This document shows positions 36,400 through 47,083 of a DNA stretch of 64,000 nucleotides, in pieces. The translations under genes and the position numbers were made by a program. Every line of letters starts with the position of its first letter. Position 1 is the first letter of the stretch. The notes under the pieces were generated by a model, which was not told the origin of the DNA, searched no databases, and was given only the letters and a program-made list of their open reading frames with translations. Source of the DNA: Apricaphanius iberus (taxonomy: Eukaryota; Chordata; Actinopteri; Cyprinodontiformes; Aphaniidae); contig JAPXFQ010000840.1 of NCBI GenBank assembly GCA_028564705.1, positions 310,001 through 374,000 of the forward strand, in the 5' to 3' direction.

Positions 36400-36665
36400 C
36401 ATAAATGCAAAGTTGCCTTGCAATCAAGAAGGTCCTGATTTTCAATCCCAGTGTGGGCTCTTTCTGCAAATGTGCATGTTTTTACTGTGCATGCGTGGGT
36501 TCTCTCCGGGTACTCCATCTTCCTCCTGCAGCCCAAAATCATGATCGTTAGGTTAGTTGGTCTCTCTAAATTGCCCCAATGTATGAATGTGTTTGTGTGT
36601 GGTATTATTGTCCTGTACAGTATGTTGCCCTGTGATGGATGGATGGATGGATGGATGGATCGATA
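36400..36665 (+). mobile_element. SINE/RTE-like 3' module with ATGG tail
   Basis: CCTGATTTTCAATCCCAG resembles a degenerate B box. It is followed by the very common fish block GCATGCGTGGGTTCTCTCCG, AAATTGCCCC and TTGCCCTGTGATGG, ending in about eight ATGG units (36636-36664). It is oriented tail-to-tail with the copy at 36670-36780. Confidence 0.6.
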
Positions 36666-36669
36666 TATC

Positions 36670-36790
36670 CTACCATCCATCCATTTTCTGAACAGCTTAG
36701 TCCTCAAGGGGTCGCGGGGGGGCTGGTGCCTTTCTCCAGCTGTCAACGGGCGAGAGGTGGGGTACACCCTGGACAGGTCGGCAGTGGGTC
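36670..36790 (-). mobile_element. RTE-like 3' end, minus strand
   Basis: ACCATCCATCCATTTTCTG through GGTCGCGGGGGGG to CCCTGGACAGGTCGGCAG is a second copy of the 34461-34578 insert. TCGATA words flank it (36660-36665 and 36789-36794), a possible short duplication. Confidence 0.65.
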
Positions 36791-38189
36791 GATACATGGA
36801 TTATAAATAAATAATAAATTTTTAAAAGGTTTTATTTTTTCTGCATGGAAAGATGTTGCCACAAACAACTTAAGTTATTTATTCTTTTAATATATTTTGC
36901 TGCACTACTTTAGATTTATTGGGATTCTGTTTCTAATCGACACAGGGGTAAAATCAATCATAGAATTTCAAATATATACACACTCTCCACCAATATTTGA
37001 TTAAAAGTGAATTCACAAGTTGCAAAGAAATCAAGTCTTTCTGAATCAGCAATCAATCCCTAATATTCTTCACCATGTCCTGGGACCTGCATTCATGCTT
37101 ATAAAAACACGAGTGTCATTAATACTTCTTTGTCCTCTCACACGTACCTAAAGTGGTGTACAACAGCCCACCCAGCACGGTGTTGCAGCCTTACATGGAA
37201 ACGCACTAACGGCTCCTGGTTGAACTTCTTATTTATCAAAACTCAGGCAGCCAAGATCTGCACACACTCACACACACATACGCACAGTTTCTGTGGTACA
37301 GCCTGCAGAAACAAAACCTGCCGTGTGATTCTGACGAAGCTTTGAAAAACCACTGAGCAGAGAGGAGTGGAAAAAGATGGAGAGAAATATGAAGAGAAAG
37401 CTGAAGAAAGAGCGAATGAGAGAGACATATTGGAGCGTATATAACGCCTGTATACAGAGCAGAGCAGGAACCCAGGGGAAATTCAGCTACACAGTGAAGT
37501 TACTTTGCTTTTTTTATGTGATGAATATTCATGATTAGCAGGGAGATGGAGGGCGGTGGGTTCACGGTATCCTTTTGATGTATTGCTGATGCAGGCTGCA
37601 TGCAGGGGTGTTGCAGCTTTTCCTGCAGTACTGGTGGCAGCAGCTGATGTTGGTGGTGGGAGGTGCATGTGTGATCAGAAGGAGCCTCATGCACATCTGA
37701 ATTATTAAATTCTACTGACTATAAAGTATCTGCAGGAGTCTTATATTTCCCCCTGAAACATGCTAGGAAACAAATGTCGATATGTTCAGCTGCCTCAGGT
37801 CTCCCAGTTACCACACATACCTACTTCCATCCTATTATTCTAAGTGGGATACTCATATCTCACCTGCAGTCAGATAACCCTCATGTCTTCATAGGTATAA
37901 ACCCAGAGCTCACCAATCAGTTCAGAGCTTTTGTAGCACAAGCTTCACTCAACTCTGTTTCTTCATTAGAGGCAAAGACAAACACAGCATTAAAGCAAGC
38001 AAATAAACACAAGCTATAGAAAACCACAAACATATTTGTTATTTAGCATAACATAAGGGGGACAGTAAACTGTCTTTTTATTTACCCCCTTAGCGTTTTT
38101 ATGTCCTGTTGGTGGTATGTCAAATTTTTCCGGGTTAAATCAACCTTTGTAACATCACTATTTCGATGTACATATACAATGACATATGT
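36791..38189. other. No gene; CA microsatellite
   Basis: A CA-rich tract is at 37259-37285. The frames here, including overlapping ones at 37483-37694, lack any domain. Confidence 0.5.
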
Positions 38190-38557
38190 CACATGTGTCA
38201 AACTCAAGGCCTTTGGGCTAAATCCGGCCCTCTATAGCTATTTATGTGCCCCTTTAAACTCTAAAGGAACCTTTAAATAGATCCTTTAAATGCTATTTAT
38301 GTGCACCTAAATACAATTTTATTAGTAAAATCAAATCCGTGTTTATTTGAAAACACCTGAATCAAATCATTGCGAAAAGATGTTCAGTAATATTTACTGA
38401 TTATTTACTAATAAGTACTGGTCGAATGTGGAGATTTTTTTAAACTAATCTTTTAATGGTTTTTATAGTTTTCTTGATACTTTCTGTAACAACTGGCCTT
38501 TTAAGGATATTTATGAGCTTAATGTGGCCCAAAATGGAAATGAGTTTGAGACCCCTG
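38190..38557. mobile_element. hAT-type MITE
   Basis: The left end GTGTCAAACTCAAGGCC with TAAATCCGGCCC, and the right end GTGGCCC ... GAGTTTGAGACCCCTG, form the familiar TCAAACTC inverted termini of vertebrate hAT-derived elements. About 370 bp, no coding capacity. The 8-bp duplication is not evident. Confidence 0.65.
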
Positions 38558-39115
38558 ACGATCAAGAATACAACCATAACTAGACAGTAAATGCCTTTTT
38601 CAAACTTCTTAGACAGCTAGGGTAAAGGGTAACTCGCCATCAGAAGCCAAGTATCATTGACAGAACCGAGCCATCTCAAACAAAAAACATGACCTTACAT
38701 CCACAACAGTCCAGTGAATGTCCTCCGACCCACAATTAGTCTTGTGTCCAAAATACAACATTATCTGCTGATCCAAACCTTTGTAATTTAGTTGCTTGTG
38801 TGTATTTATCTCAAAATTTTTATAATAACTACTGTTACCATGCTTATGCTTGCCTAAAGCACCCAGAGCACCCTTCTTCTATGTTATGTTTACGGGCAAC
38901 TGGCAAACAACAGATTAGCGCCTTACTGCCACCATTACTGTCTCCAGAACCTGTATCCTGTGATGCATGTCTTCCCCCTTTACTCTCCCCCTGTTTCCTT
39001 TCTGTCCAGCAACTATAAAAAAGGCTGCTAGCGGCTTAAAAAAACTTTAGCGAAGAAAAAAGATACGTTAGCTGTGCTTACGAAACAATGTGAGTGAAAA
39101 AGTAATTTAACTATA
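38558..39115. other. No gene recognised
   Basis: AT-rich intronic sequence. Confidence 0.5.
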
Positions 39116-39470
39116 GATACGCATACATTCTGCTCTCACACGCATACATTCTGCTCTCACACGCATACATTCTGCTATCACACGCATACATTCTCCTCTC
39201 ACACGCATACATTCTCCTCTCACACGCATACATTCTCCTCTCACATGCATACATTCTGCTCTCACACGCATACATTCTGCTCTCACACGCATACATTCTC
39301 CTCTCACACGCATACATTCTCCTCTCACACGCATACATTCTGCTCTCACACACATACATTCTGCTCTCACGCACATACATTCTGCTCTCACACGCATACA
39401 TTCTTCTCTTACATGTATACATTTTACTCTCACATGCAAACACTCTCCTTAAAACACACATAAATTCTCC
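39116..39470. repeat. 21-bp minisatellite, about 15 good units
   Basis: The unit CACACGCATACATTCTGCTCT repeats with variants at the GC-T site (CTGCTCT, CTCCTCT) and decays at both ends, with a few weaker units after 39420. Because 21 is divisible by 3, both strands show long repetitive open frames (heptads such as MRVRAEC). These are a by-product of the period and not genes. Confidence 0.95.
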
Positions 39471-40267
39471 TCACACACGTATCCATTGTTTATCTTTTCT
39501 CTCTCTCGCTCGCTGTGTTTATTTTTTGTTGCATGTCTAGCACTTTCACTGACCCAGGAAGTTCTCTTCTGTAGGCTACAGGAGGTAATTCTCAAATCAG
39601 GAAATAAGACTTGCTTAGCAGGTTTAGATGAACATAAGACAATGATGCTATCTAAATTCAGTCTAATTTATTTTCCACTTTTTTCCTTTTTGGGGGGGCT
39701 TTTTGGGGGAGAGGGAGAAGCAATGAAAATGAATTTTTTTTTATATCTTAGGATGCATTGAACAAATCCAAAGACAACCAGCAAATTTTGTTCATGAATA
39801 CCTTTGTGATCATACTTGATTAAACTCGTATAACAATATCTGGATTTCTGTCACAGCCAAAATTTGTTGAAGATTCAAAAAACAGAGAAATAGTTGGTAT
39901 GCTAGAGTCTTTACATGGATATCTACCATTTTTGTTGCGTGTATATGAAACCAGGCAGAGAAGCAGGTCTGAGAACAGAGAAGTCCTTTTGCCACCACCA
40001 TTCATGACTAGACATCAAGGCTGTACTGCATTTCAGAGGAGCAAATCTTGCATTTATTTATCTCACGCTTAGTTATTTGAGAACCAATCAAAACAATGAT
40101 ATTGAGCTGGAATTTACAAAACAGAAACAGATGAGACAATCTGGAAAATTCGACACATCGAATGTTAACCATGTACTCTTTTCTCATATAATTTTTATTT
40201 CGACACTGTGGCGCTCTGACAACCTGCTAACTTTTCTGCTTTATATGTGTTTCTCCCTTTTGGTTAG
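39471..40267. other. No gene; intron end before oprl1 coding exon
   Basis: Ends in a polypyrimidine-rich tract (TTTCTCCCTTTTGGTTAG) whose AG at 40266-40267 is the proposed acceptor. Confidence 0.5.
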
Positions 40268-40487
40268 GCGAGGCCTCCTCATTTCATCCAGACATGGATT
40301 TTCGGGAGGAGCCGTTTTATAACGACTCTCTTTTCCACAATGACTTCCTTTTCTACAACTTCAGTAACTACAACGAGACAGACTCCCTGTTGCCAACCGG
40401 TGTGAAGGTTACCATCGTTGTGGTCTACATGATTGTCTGCGTCATCGGCCTTGTGGGGAATTTCCTGGTCATGTATGTCATCATCAG
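40268..40487 (+). CDS. oprl1: Nociceptin/orphanin FQ opioid receptor, first coding exon
   Basis: CDS 40294-40487 (phase 2 at the end); 40268-40293 is 5'UTR. The product is a Gi/o-coupled class A GPCR of the plasma membrane for the peptide nociceptin. The exon encodes 64 residues plus two bases. The N-terminus has three N-glycosylation sequons (N10, N22, N27), then TM1 from about residue 37 to 64 with GLVGN (N56 is the class A N1.50). The segment LPTGVKVTIVVVYMIVCV fits the nociceptin receptor (LGLKVTIV..Y) better than mu, delta or kappa receptors, which lack KVTI here. LVMYVIIR ends at the family's conserved intron. The donor is AG|GTAAGC at 40487/40488, matching the phase-2 junction before (Y/H)TKMKTATN. 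ATG 40294 has a fair context (AGACATGG). The rest of the gene lies beyond the window. Confidence 0.85.
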
Positions 40488-40622
40488 GTAAGCTGAGAGC
40501 AGTTATTTCATCATTCCGTCTGAGGGATTAAAGTCATCAACAGTGATGGGATCAATGCTTTTCTATCATTTAAACCAAGAATGAAATGCATTTAATCCTT
40601 AATTTATCGTTTGTCAAATTTA
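40488..40622 (+). other. Start of oprl1 intron after first coding exon
   Basis: Donor GTAAGC, then unique-looking intron for 135 bases before the first MITE. Confidence 0.7.
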
Positions 40623-41135
40623 TTAAAGGGGACATATTATGCAAATTTGATCTCTTTCATCCTTTTTTGGTGCCAGTTGTGTCTCCTTAAACACTCCAAA
40701 CATGAATGAAACCAGCCATTGTTTTGCAAATTTTTAATGTCAGAAATCTTGTGCTTCTATAAGCAATCTGAAAAAGTACCTTATTGTGATGCTTTATTAA
40801 GCGAAGTTTGCATAGAACCACCCCTAAGATGTCAAATCCCGACCCCTGACCTGTTACGTTCCTTCCATCACTTGTGATAGACTCAGCCCACCAACTCCAA
40901 TTCCATGCCATTCTCATCTGTGGCAAACCTGTCGCCTAGATACAAGATGGATGGTTGCTAAATTGTCTAAAAGTGACAGAGCCGTCTAAACAGCTTATTC
41001 TCAAACTGTCAAGAATTGAGCTGGTGAGATCGCTTTATGTGGAAATGATTTTGTGCAAAAAAGTTCATTTACATGTTTTGTCCAGACCATAGACCAATTA
41101 TAACTTGAATAAGGAGAGACATATTTCCCCTTTAA
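40623..41135. mobile_element. TTAA-flanked MITE, AGGGGACATATTATG family
   Basis: Exact TTAA on both sides (40623-40626, 41132-41135). Inverted ends are AGGGGACATAT and the complement of AGGGGAAATAT. 505 bp, non-coding. Same end family as 47150-47816 (AGGAGACATATTATG). It lies in the oprl1 intron close to the exon. Confidence 0.8.
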
Positions 41136-41819
41136 ATAACATTCCTCACAGGCCACTTTTTTACCAAGTCTTTATGTTGGCACTTTCAGCCGGTTGATTC
41201 CTTGCTTTTGATAAATACATTTTTTTTAAGTGAGAGCATTTCTGTTTAATTTTTAATGTTAACTCTCTTACCAAAACCGCTGTAGACACAAACACAAACT
41301 TACACCTCCACACACATCCACTGTGTCTATATATACATATAAATTTTGAAATTCTGTTATTTATTTTTATCATTCCTGGTAATTTTATTCTTTAAAATAC
41401 CACATTTTGCACAGAACTTTATAGCTTTGTCTATCTGATTGCAAATCATAAATTAGTGTTATGCTGTTCTTGAATGTTCCTTATTCAGTTTACCTTATAT
41501 TTTTTGTTTGTCTCTTGGTGTCAACTTCGGTTATTTTTTACTTTAAGATTTGGGTGATATAATTTTTGGCTAAATTTTCCTTCCATATTTTCAGTTCAGT
41601 TGAGCTAAAAGGAAAAGGTCTTCAAAAAATACATTTAACAGTGTAACTTCTTGTCCTGAGATATTTTCACTTTTTGTTTTATTTGTTTGTGTTTTCTTAT
41701 TTCATCAGTTTTCCTTCTTAGTTCTGTTTAAATAAATTTCCCTTATCAGATGGTTTCCTTATCTACTTCTCTTTCTAATGTTTCCTTTTGCTCTATGTAC
41801 TCTTTTTAAGCTTCTCTTA
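41136..41819. other. Intron, nothing recognised
   Basis: AT-rich intronic sequence between the MITE and the Harbinger element. Confidence 0.5.
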
Positions 41820-42079
41820 GGCTACATCCACGCTAAGCCGGATAAGGTTATACGGGGAGTTAGACGCCTAATTTCATTCTCAACATCAGCATTTACGCCC
41901 CGTTTAAGGTCCCATGATTGCGCAATCCAATGCCGACCTATGCATGTACTGGGCATGCGCGGGGAAAAAAAAAATGAACACAGATTGACGTGTATAATCT
42001 ATGTCACTCTCGGCGCCTACATAATATGAACAAGAAGCTCTAAGAACAGTTCATAATATCTCCTTGTCCGAAGAGAACA

Positions 42080-42786
42080 ATGGCTGCTCAGAGGAAGAGA
42101 GAGTTTGTGGTGTGGACCGACGACAAAGTCAACTTGTAATTAAAAGTGACTCAAGACTACAAAACTGCAATGACGCTACAAAATGTGGACTCATTGTCAG
42201 TCCTGACAAAATATGGCGACATTCTTGCACGCTTCAAGGACTCTTATCCCTCGCCAGAGGAGCCCAATGCGACTGCAAAGGATTTTCCTCACAGGGAGGT
42301 AGAAATAACAAAAGGTATGTTTTTTTTAATGAAAAGATAAGCTTACAAAAGAACTTGTTAGTTTGAGAAGTTGCGTTGCGGAAGCGCCGTTTAGACGACA
42401 CGCTGGTCAACAACAGACATCATAAACTGAGGAAGAAGCTAACCCCGGCGCAACAAGATGTAGAGCTGAGACGGCGGCAGGAGGAAAGATTGGAAAGGCA
42501 GGAAGAGAGACTGCAGCTACAAGATGAGCGTTTCCTGCGGCAAGAAGAGAAGCAAGACGAGGTGGACAGAATGTTCATACAGAGTATAGACAGAATTTCC
42601 AGGAACATTGAAGTGCTGGTAACGCACATAACCTCACAGCAGACTCCTCCACCGCAACCAAAAACACCATTACATTCAGGGAAACAACGCCCTAATGCCC
42701 CCTACACCCCAGTACAGCAATACAGGGCTGATTACTGGCCACACTCCTCTCCCAGCTCCCCATATTCCGATTACACACACATATGA
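42080..42786 (+). pseudogene. Harbinger Myb/SANT-like DNA-binding protein, one nonsense codon
   Basis: ATG 42080 begins MAAQRKREFVVWTDDKVNL. Codon 20 is TAA (42137-42139), and the same frame continues LKVTQDYKTAM, LTKYGDILARFKDSYPS and ATAKDFPHREVEITK. The tryptophan-rich WTDD start and KY..I...F spacing are those of the Myb/SANT-like ORF of Harbinger elements, which binds element ends and helps import the transposase. A 56-bp intron (42315-42370, AAAG|GTATGT to GAGAAG|TTGCG) joins in frame to a second exon. That exon encodes RKRRLDDTLVNNRHHKLRKK, a glutamate/arginine coiled-coil region (RRRQEERLERQEERLQLQD) and a proline-rich tail, ending at TGA 42784-42786. The middle of the usual protein seems short. 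Without the stop it would read through. Confidence 0.75.
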
Positions 42787-43831
42787 ACCCAACCCCTTTT
42801 TTACATTTGTAAATAGTTTTGTTTTAAATTGTGTGCAGTGTTCGGTTGTGTTTGATTTTCATTTGTTTGCATTTATTTTATTAAACCTTTGTTTGTGATT
42901 CCGTGTCTTGTTCATTCATGAATAAACCTGATGCCATTTTGAACATGCCAGTTACAAAAACACGTTTACAAAATATAACCAGAAACCCATGAGGTCTCAA
43001 CGCTTAATATTAATGCCCTGACATACATGGTAAGTCAATCGATGTATTTTGTAAAATTTGCACGACTTAATTAAGATGTTAATATAAGTTATGGAAGTTT
43101 GACGTAACATCTGCCTGATATCTGTGGGAACATAGCTGTGGTGTTGAACGGTTACGTGCTCTGACCCAAAAATGACGCTGCCTTCAAGTGCTATCGTAAT
43201 TATTGTAAATACCATAAACCAACGACGCAATTGCACATTAACACCCACTCGCGTTGTACTTACCACTGGAATTTTTTTGTTATGCTACCTATTTCGCCTA
43301 TGTGAGTTCAACTTTGACCTTTCAAGATGGTGGACAGAAGAGAAATAATCCTGGATGCCAAGCGTTGCATTGTTAAAAGTTATCTGCTACTTTTAGTTGG
43401 TTGTAACCTACATACTGCTGAGGCATACATAACCTTAATAACGTTGCCTTTAACACTTGGTGTCGTGTATTAAAATACAGTTTTAGAAAAGAAAGAAAGA
43501 GAAGCACTTGAACATGACGCACTGGTAATTTCCACTTGACAAGTGGAAAACATCATGTTTCCCATACCACACGAAGGCAGCATACTTGAGACCTCACTGT
43601 TTACGTGCTTATTTCGTAATTCTGTAATCAGAGCCTGATTATATATATGTTTTTATTTCTAAACGAATAATGAAAAAACACGCTGATTATTTTTATTTTC
43701 AATTTAGGATTGAACCTGAATTCCTTAAAAAAAGAATCACAACAGAGATAGGATAAAAGTATCAAATCTTTAATGAAAATGGCTTTGGAGAACACTGGTC
43801 AAACAACAGTTTCAAAAACCAGTGTTACGAA

Positions 43832-44816
43832 TTACGGGTCAAGGAATTTAGTCAGAACACGTCTTACTCTTTTGCCTTCACTTTCATTGTCCATCCTTGC
43901 AACAGATGCAGGCCTACTTGGTGGCTGAAAATGTTTGTCGTATTCGACTGCAGCAGTGACGGATTGTTCACTTAATCCTTCTTTCATGGTTTCACAATGG
44001 TTTTGTAGAACAAAGCAAGCATAGATAACATGTGGCAAGTCATTCTTGTTAATGTCCATCGCTCGTCGCAGTACTCCAAACCGTGCTTCAAGCGTCCAAA
44101 AGCACACTCGATAACCATGCGAGCCTTGCAAAGTGAAAATCCATAATACTGCTCTTGTGGGGTGGCCCCACCGTTGGGGTACTCTTTCATGAGATATGGC
44201 GTCAGTGGGTACGCAGGGTCCCCCAAAAGAAGCACGGGAACAGGGCCGTCATCTTCCAATAGCTGTTTAGGAGAGGGAGGTATAGGTACATCTTTTAGCT
44301 CTGTGCATATAATGGAATTTGCGAAGATATGCGCATCATGTACACTACCAGGCCATTTCACAACAACATCAATAAAATAGTACTTGTAATCACATACTGC
44401 TTGTACATTATAAGAGTATCTGCCCTTTCTATTAAGAAAACTAGTTGATTCGTATGCCGGTTGCTTTATCTCGATGTGTGTGCAGTCAATTGCCCCCAAA
44501 CACTGTGGCATGCCATGGCACGAATAGAAATTAGCCACAAGATCCTGGGCTTCAGTTTCTGTTCTTGGGGGCTTTATGTAGACTGGACCCAGATAATAAG
44601 TAATAGCTCTACAAACATCTCGGACAAAAACGGAAACTGATTGCCTCGACAGTCCAAAAGCATTAGCTGTTTTTCGTAGTCTTCCCTCGTCACACAAGTA
44701 ATATAGTGCACACGCAACCTTTGTGAAGACATCCACTGCAGCTCTCATCGTCGTCGTCTGCTTCTCCAAATACGGACACAATCTTTCGCTGAGCTTAGTG
44801 TGGACGATAGGGGGGT
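43832..44816 (-). pseudogene. Harbinger transposase (HARBI1-like DDE nuclease), truncated and frameshifted
   Basis: The minus-strand frame is open from about 44816, through 44781, to 43984. It carries the HTH-like [20 protein letters not shown] segment. All three catalytic acids are present, numbered from 44781: D99 in [10 protein letters not shown]149 in GSVHDAHIF and E225 in [10 protein letters not shown], plus the GDPAYPL motif. After FGRLK the correct reading moves by one base near 44084-44088 (a one-base loss) and continues as [20 protein letters not shown] then [11 protein letters not shown] in another frame to a stop at 43832. The first 60-90 residues found in relatives are missing: the coding sequence begins at [16 protein letters not shown] right beside the terminal repeat, so no proper start remains. 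Not functional, but the catalytic core is intact. Confidence 0.85.
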
Positions 44817-44868
44817 GTAGACTAAATACTTGTACGTTTAAGGCGTTATCCGGCTTAGAGTGGACTTA

Positions 44869-47083
44869 CATTCCTTTATTCTCATTTTTCTAGATATCTT
44901 TAATTACTTCTCAGTTAGTCCTCTTTTTTATAATTTAGGATCCCTCTTCTGTCTAGTGTTCCTTGCTATTATTCTGTTGTTTTCATCTGTCTCCCGGCCC
45001 AGCTACTGATTGTCTCCACCTGTTCCTTCCCTCTCACCTGCAGCCACTCTCCTCTAATTACTCTTTGTGTTCTCCTTGCCACCTCCCCTCCTATTCAGTA
45101 TATTTAAGCTCTCCGGTCACCTCTTCTCCCTACTAATTTCTCTGACTTTCTCCAGTTTCCTCTTTCGCTGTCTTCAATTGCCGTTTCTTCATCCCAGCGT
45201 TTATTTCCATGTACTTAGTCCTATTTTTGTGGGTTTCTCATTTTAGCCTTGTTAAGATCTTCTCATCGCACACAGTTCTCTGCATTTCAGACTTTCTTCA
45301 ATGACCAATTTCAATTTCAAAATCTCTTCCTCTTCACTTTGATGGCGTCACTCTTCAGACCTCAGCTTTAAGTAACCTATTTACTAAATATTTTTTTGGT
45401 TTTCTCTGTAGTATTCTGACTATTGTGCAGGGTATCCTGGGTAATTACAATCTAAACTACCTTTCATGATGGATCTTGTACATACCTTGTTCAAAGTCTG
45501 TATAAGGAGAACATCTGTACTGTCAAGTTGGATGATGTTTTACATAAAGAGCAGAGTGAATACAAACTGCTCCAGCAAAAAATAGCAACAGTAATGCAAC
45601 TTTAGTCCCCAATCACACCCAATCTACCAGAGTATCGGGCGTCGATGCATCCGTACTTCTGTGGCAGCAGGCTGTCTGCTCCCCTGTCTCAGGTGTTGTT
45701 TCGTGCAAGTCTGGGGGGATTTCAAGCAAACATTCATGGATTTGTTGTAAGTTTGTTTTCTGCAGCTTCTGTTTCTGTATGTCTGTTATTATAATTGACT
45801 TCAGGAAAGACTTTTGTCAATGACTTAGTTTGCAGAACTTAGCTTTATTGAGAATAAACATATTTGGTAGCTGGAAACTTTCATGTCATGTAGTAAAAAA
45901 AAACTAATAGGGGGCTTTGGCCGTGTTTTTGCTGGATTGTTACATTACAATCTTACAAGCTTACATTGAAATAAAAAAAAAATGTTTTCAAGGTTTTATT
46001 TCAAGGATTCTATAAATCTCTGGGATTTTTAAGCTTTTTAACATGACATTCATTCTAATCATTTAACATAAATACATCATGCCAATAAATTGGTACAATA
46101 CAAATCTGTATACTTTAAAACTAAATCTGCCAAGGGTATAAATATTTTGGGCTTGAATGTATCCTCTGTAAATTCCACATGATAACAACCCTACTCACAC
46201 ATCGTCACCAGATGAATTATCACTCAGCCTCGAATTCCTGCAGGGTCATTGATAAATATCTGAGTTCACTGAATGTTTCCCGTGTCACAGGTTTCCTCAA
46301 TGTTTCTTCACAAACTTGCTCAACAAGCTCCTTCTTTGTTCCCCGTTACAGTCTGCATTGCTGCAGGTTGAGTTGTTTGTTGCATTGCCTGATAGGTGAA
46401 TGCAATTGTCAGTCGGGAATCTCCTCCGCTTCCTCGTGATGCTCTAAACAGATAAATAGGCATTGTAAATGGATGGGGGGATTGTAGAGGTTTCTTCTCA
46501 AAAATATTTGACTGACTTTCCTCCTTTCATATGACAATATGCAATTACTCAATCTGGCTAAAAGTTGTCTAATTCAGTGGTGTCTTTTCTGTCATGCGTT
46601 AATATCACATTGTAATCAAGAAATCATTTTAGAGATTAGACAAGAAAAAATATAGATGTTTTTTTTTATATTTACCGACCAGCCCTGAAAATTATTTTCT
46701 ATTGATGCCTTGGTTTTTTAAAGATATAATATATTAGTGATAAGTATTTTGTCCTGTTTGGTTTCACTCTTTGCTGGAGATCTTTATGCCTGAACCATTT
46801 ATTTCGAAGTAGGGGAAGTGTAAAAAGCAAACGACTCTAGTGTCTTCCACATGGGGGGGTGGGTGTAACAGGGTCAGGAGGGGCGCCCAGACATCCTACT
46901 CCCCAGGGCGTGATGTGGTGGGGCAGTAAACAGTCTTTTTTTAACATCCCGTTGTCCAGATAAAAGCTGCCTTTTTTGTGACACCCTTTCTATGTGAATA
47001 TACAATTTAGACATCATTGCACAGCCAACATTCTTGTGATTATAATGTGTCAAACTAAATACAAAGCAAGATAATGTGCACAT
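44869..47083. other. Intron; possible repeat promoter-like block 44.99-45.2 kb
   Basis: Pyrimidine-rich 44990-45190 with TCTCCACCTGTTCCTTCCC and TATTTAAGCTCTCCGG resembles a 5' region found in dispersed fish retroelements, but it could not be delimited. The rest is AT-rich with no gene. Confidence 0.35.

Larger units (their letters stand above)
41820..44868. mobile_element. Harbinger (PIF) transposon with two convergent genes
   Basis: About 3.05 kb bounded by TCCACGCTAAGCCGGATAA (41827-41845) and the complement of TCCACTCTAAGCCGGATAA (44846-44864), 18 of 19 identical. TTA lies just outside both ends (41817-41819, 44866-44868), fitting the 3-bp TWA duplication of Harbinger. It has the standard Harbinger layout: a Myb/SANT-like gene on + (42080-42786) and a DDE transposase on - (43832-44816), meeting tail to tail. 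Each gene carries only one or two inactivating changes, so this is a fairly recent copy. It sits in the oprl1 intron. Confidence 0.85.

Noticed and set aside
39107..39461. Two overlapping 110-116-codon minus-strand frames of MRVRAEC-like heptads
   Set aside because: They exist only because the 21-bp minisatellite has a period divisible by three. They have no start context, splice sites or domain.
39116..39470. CRISPR-like array
   Set aside because: Units are contiguous with no unique spacers. It is a tandem minisatellite in a vertebrate genome.
42420..42629. Minus-strand frame opposite the Harbinger Myb-like gene
   Set aside because: Antisense shadow of the glutamate/arginine-rich coiled coil (serine/leucine-rich in complement).
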